Of a stretch of DNA of 64,000 nt, positions 60,458-64,000 are shown in pieces; the stretch's first letter is position 1, and the number at the start of each line of letters is the position of its first letter. Made by a program: the position numbers and the translations under genes. Below the pieces are notes generated by a model. It was given only the letters and a program-made list of their open reading frames with translations, ran no database searches and was not told where the DNA came from. The DNA comes from Scenedesmus sp. ARA3 (Eukaryota; Chlorophyta; Chlorophyceae; Sphaeropleales; Scenedesmaceae), in contig RWJK01001027.1 in assembly GCA_004335835.1 (NCBI GenBank), forward strand, positions 20,827 through 84,826, read 5' to 3'.

Positions 60458-61106
60458 GTGCCAGCCATGTGTGCTGTACCCCTGCACTGGCTCCTGTTGC
60501 TCCTCTGACAGCACGCCATGCTCCTGCTCCTGTTGCTGCTGGTGGTGCTGCTGCTGCTGCTCCTGCGGCAAGCTCAACTGCTGCTGCTGCTGCTGCCGCG
60601 GCAGCTCGCCCTGCAGAGTCAGCGTACGCCACAGCCCCCCCAGCCCGCTCCCTGCCAGCGCAAGCCTGCCTGACACAGCACGGCTCAGCGCCATAGAACC
60701 CTTCCTGCCCAGACCTGCAGCTGCATTCCCTGCTGCTGCTGCTCCTCCTATCCCCATCTCAATGTCCCCCTCACCCTGCTGCTGCTGCTGCTGCTGTTGC
60801 AGGGCTGCCTGGCGCGCTGCTGCTGCCTGCGCTGCCCTCTCCCGCCGCCGTTTCACCCACTTCTGAACCGCTCTGCGCTGCCCCTTCTCACCTCCCAATC
60901 CTGCCGCATGCCCATTACCACCCCCACTGCTGCCACCCCCACCTCCCTCTTCATCTGCGCCGAGTGTGTTGGCTGCATTTGCTGCGATGAGCCGCCGCAA
61001 AGTGAGGGCTTCCCTGGGTGCCCTGCTGTTGAGTGTGTAGAGCACTCGGCTGCCCAGCCAGGTGATCAGGTTGGCCCTGTCACCGTAGCGGTACATGCTC
61101 TGCAGG

Positions 61107-61148
<42 letters not shown>

Positions 61149-61266
61149 GACAAAGCGGCAAAGCAGCAAACCAATTAGCGGATCATTAAACAATTGGTGC
61201 GCCATGCCTAGCCAGGTGATGAGGTTGGCCCTGTCGCCGTAGCGGTACATGCTCTGCAGTGGCAGC

Positions 61267-61298
<32 letters not shown>

Positions 61299-64000
61299 AA
61301 GCAGAAGCGTATATGGGTGCCCTGCTGTTGAGGGTGTACAGCACCCGGCTGCCTAGCCAGGTGATGGGGTTGGCCCTGTCACCGTAGCGGTACATGCTCT
61401 GCAGCAGCAGCACACCAGCAGCAGCACAAAGAGCAGAACAGTGTGCGCTGTTAGGATGTGATGCTAAAAGCAGCTGCCCAGGCAGGTGAATCAGATTGGC
61501 CCTGTCACCATGGCGATCAATGCTCTGCAGCGGCAGCGCAGCAAGGAAAACACCATGTGCTGTCAAGCTGTCTTGCTCACAGCAGCTGGCCTGACCAGGT
61601 GATGAGGCTAACACCTTTGCGCTAGCAGAACATGGTTTGGGAGCGGCAGCAGGCAGCGGCGGCATGACAGCACCAAAGCCAGCAAGATCTACACTCCAAT
61701 GAGCAGATACTGCAATGACAGTTGTGCTGTGTGTGCTTACAACGGCACCGTTTAGGCTGACTGCTTACCGACCAGGTAATGAAACGTTCAACCCACCTCG
61801 GCCAAAGGGGGCAGTGTTGCACCAGGTGCAGCAGGCCCTGGGAGCCGCCACTTCACTTGGCTGCCGTAAAACTGATGCAAATGCGGGCTACAACTACAAC
61901 ACAATGCGCTGCACATGCTGCATGATGTGACTGCACTCTAAAAATGGCATGCGCAAGCCGTTGACGCCATCCTCTCACTTCCACCACCGCCAGAAGGGAG
62001 AATGTATACTGCTGTTGCGCACCTCGGCCACGAGTGGGCAGCACCGCACCAGGTCAGGCAGCCCCTCAGAGCCACCCGGCAGCTGGCACAACATGCTGTA
62101 CCCCTGACCAACAGCAATTACTTGCAGCAACATACAAACAGCTGCAACACAGTCAGGTACAACTACGAGCCGATGCACTCGCTTCACGATGCGTCAGCAG
62201 CCTCGGCTTGCCCCTCAAGCAATAAAGCAACAGTATAACATAACACAACGCCACTCTCACCTCGGCCACGAGTGGGCAGTGTCGCACCAGGTCTAGCAGC
62301 CCCTCAGAGCCGCCCGGCAGCCCCTTGAGCGCATCAAGCTGGCCCAGCGCCACCGCAGTCAGCGAGGCCTGATGGCAGCAGCCAAACAGACAAGAAAACA
62401 GCAGGTGAGCAGCAGCAACACACATCAGTGTCTTGTGGGTGTGCGTGTGCGTGGGTGTGAGCGCATCCAGCTGGCGCAGCGCCACTGCAGTCAGCGAGGC
62501 CTGCAGGGGCAGGAGGGCAGGCAGGGGCAGGTCAGCGACACTGTCCATCGTGGCACAGACTACAGGGCAGCACGGCAGCCCCTTGAGCGCATCTAGCTAG
62601 TTCAGCGCCACAGCAGTCAGCGAGGCCTGCAGGGGCAACGAGAAACAAGCGAGACTTTGTGCGGCGCTGCAACATGCGGAAACAGCGGTGGCACACAGCA
62701 TCAAACCGGCCCAGCGCCACAGCAGTCAGCGAGGCCTGCAGGTGCAAGCAGCAGGTGAAACAACCTCAGCAAGCATCAGTCTCTTTTGGCGGCAAGAGGG
62801 AAGGAGTGCATCCAGCTGGCCCAGCGCCGCAGCAGTGAGGCAAGCATGCAAGCAGTGTGGCAGTGCAGCAGGCAGACATCAGCAACACACAGCAACTTAT
62901 GTGTGTAATACTGCTCTATACAATTACAATTCATCCTAATCACATCCAGCAACATCCTGCCTGTATAGTGCCTCAATCTGCCTGCGAGTCTGGCCAACCA
63001 GCCAGCTGGCTGGCTGCCCCTGCCCTCCCACCTGGCATTGCAGCCAGCAGGTGGTGGATGCAGACGACACATCTTGCATGTACATGCCATGCTCTGCCTG
63101 CCTGCATACATGGATGCATCAGCAGCTGACTGCTGCTTTCCCTATCCAAATAGCAGCAACCTACCTGGTATGAGGCCAGCAGGTGGTGGATGGAGACGCC
63201 ATCATGCAAGTACATGCCATGCTTTGCCTACCTGCAGTGCATACTATGCAATAGTACTAGTAGTACAAGCATGCATGAGCAGCTGACTGGTCCTTTGCCG
63301 CTGTTTCACACAACCAGCTGGCCTCTCACCTGGTATGAGGCCAGCAGGTGGTGGATGGGGTTGCTGCCCAGGGGCGCCTGCAGCATGCTGGACTCAAGCG
63401 GAATGGGGCGCACCTGGCGCAGCAGCAGCAGCAGCAGCGGCACAAAGCCGCAAAGATCAGCACTAGACGCATTCAAAACCCAGCTCCTGCTAACCCATCC
63501 CACCCCAGACACAGACACTAACAAAGACTGCTGCTGCCAGTTCCTGCCGCTGTCGCCCTGCTCTCACCACCAGGTCTCCCGCCTTGTTCATGATCACGCG
63601 CTGCCCGTTGCGCTTGTAGGCAGATATGAATTTGCCTCCACGCGGCACGGTGTCCTGCAGCAAGGCAGCCAGAAAAACAGCCAGGAGGCAGCAGCACAGT
63701 TGAAGCCTTGCTGTGAAGCAGTAGATTGCGGGTGGGGTGTATGCTTCGTGACAGGTGTCACAGCACACGGCACCGGTGTCCTGCAGGAAGCCAGCCAAGG
63801 CAGCCAAGACAACAGGCTAAAGACAGGCAGAGCAGCGAAACGTCGACATTCCACCCAACGTGCAGCAGCTCAGTAGCAGCATGTACTGCTGGCACTTCAG
63901 CAGCGTGGCATTTGGGCAGAAGGAGAACATCAAGCAACGCATCTGGTGGCTCACATCCACAGGCGTGCACTGGCCGGAGCCGGGTGATGCGCTGCCACAC
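58109..64000 (-). CDS. very large low-complexity protein, 5' end outside the window
   Basis: Supported exons: 63654-63568, 63413-63330, 62368-62261, and a 997-codon last exon 61099-58109, all phase 0. An earlier exon probably lies in about 63880-64000. Ordered part: DTVPRGGKFISAYKRNGQRV, IPLESSMLQAPLGSNPIHHL, SLTAVALGQLDALKGLPGGS, SMYRYGDRANLITWLGSRVL and LTLRRLIAANAANTLGAD. After that come a basic stretch (VQKWVKRRRERAAQ), a 30-Gln run, tandem PAALTAGSSSSSSAVPSRST units and TTRPxSPFSAAA units. The last could be proline-directed phosphosites. I do not recognise the family; the front looks like a folded helical or ankyrin-like domain. Copies of exon starts and ends fill its introns. Confidence 0.65.
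60365..60454 (+). repeat. (CTG)30 tract encoding poly-Gln
   Basis: Thirty perfect CTG units, read on the minus strand as Gln in the low-complexity protein. Longest pure triplet tract in the window. Confidence 0.97.
61196..61612 (-). repeat. ladder of copies of the last exon's start
   Basis: 61196-61255, 61316-61400 and 61463-61526 repeat S(M/I)(Y/D)R(Y/H)GDRANLI(or P)W, each behind a CTGCAG acceptor; a short trace (61585-61605) may be a fourth. The real exon starts at 61099. Confidence 0.95.
61798..62090 (-). repeat. two copies of the 62368-62261 exon's end
   Basis: 62022-62085 encodes PGGSEGLPDLVRCCPLVAEV. 61798-61850 encodes GGSQGLLHLVQHCPL. Both keep a GTG donor. Confidence 0.93.
62460..62840 (-). 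repeat. four copies of the 62368-62261 exon's start
   Basis: Near 62460-62505, 62580-62627, 62698-62743 and 62808-62840: ASLTAVAL(R/N/G)... behind GCAG acceptors, the second with a stop. Confidence 0.95.
63030..63200 (-). repeat. two copies of the 63413-63330 exon's end
   Basis: 63163-63195 (HHLLASYQ plus donor) and 63028-63060 (HHLLAAMP) in the following intron. Confidence 0.93.
63765..63790 (-). repeat. copy of the 63654 exon's start
   Basis: CTGCAG|GACACCGGTGCCGTG resembles the exon start CTGCAG|GACACCGTGCCGCG, about 125 bases upstream. Confidence 0.7.

Noticed and set aside
59933..60866. 310-residue plus-strand frame rich in Cys/Leu
   Set aside because: Reads the (CTG)n tracts of the minus-strand low-complexity gene as poly-Cys and poly-Leu.

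Overview
The window reads as nuclear DNA of a green alga. The genes have many short GT-AG introns. One encodes a complete cytosolic ribosomal protein uS11/RPS14, another a protein with a chloroplast-type transit peptide. The pentamer TGTAA, the usual chlorophyte poly(A) signal, follows several stop codons, and (CAG)n/(CTG)n runs are everywhere. A chlorophycean of the Scenedesmus/Tetradesmus kind is my best guess, but this is inference from style and not a database match. Gene models were built by hand from splice sites, reading phase and protein similarity. Most longer open frames in the window are shadows of the CAG/CTG tracts.

Layout. 0.6-2.6 kb (+): class 3 lipase, 5' end not resolved. 4.7-7.4 kb (-): secreted glycoside hydrolase. 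8.6-12.7 kb (-): F-box-like, leucine-rich-repeat-like protein. 13.1-14.7 kb (+): RPS14. 15.4-17.4 kb (+): predicted plastid membrane protein. 19.1-24.5 kb (-) and 28.7-35.9 kb (+): two paralogous dynamin-related GTPases in inverted orientation. Between them, 26.2-28.7 kb (-): a protein with two ubiquitin-like repeats and a RING finger. 36.5-37.0 kb (+): small Ala-rich protein with a Cys cluster. 37.9-47.5 kb (-): 16-exon secreted family GH3 glycosidase. 48.8-52.2 kb (-): MYND zinc-finger protein. 52.6-56.9 kb (-): TPR plus Sel1-repeat protein. 58.1 kb to the right edge (-): a very large low-complexity protein, 5' end outside.

The most striking signal is not a gene. Introns of at least ten genes contain decayed copies of the end of the neighbouring exon. 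Each copy includes the splice site and a variable length of adjoining exon. Acceptor-side copies lie upstream of the real exon and donor-side copies lie downstream of it. Some exons have both, and some copies form ladders of increasing length. I count more than 60 copies. They carry independent substitutions, stops and sometimes lost splice sites, so they look like real, old events and not assembly duplicates. They create decoy or alternative splice sites on a large scale. I know of no described system with this pattern, but I could not search for one.

Four gene models are each broken by one base (F-box gene, both dynamins, MYND gene). In each case one inserted or removed base restores all downstream intron phases. 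This suggests either residual assembly errors or recent decay.
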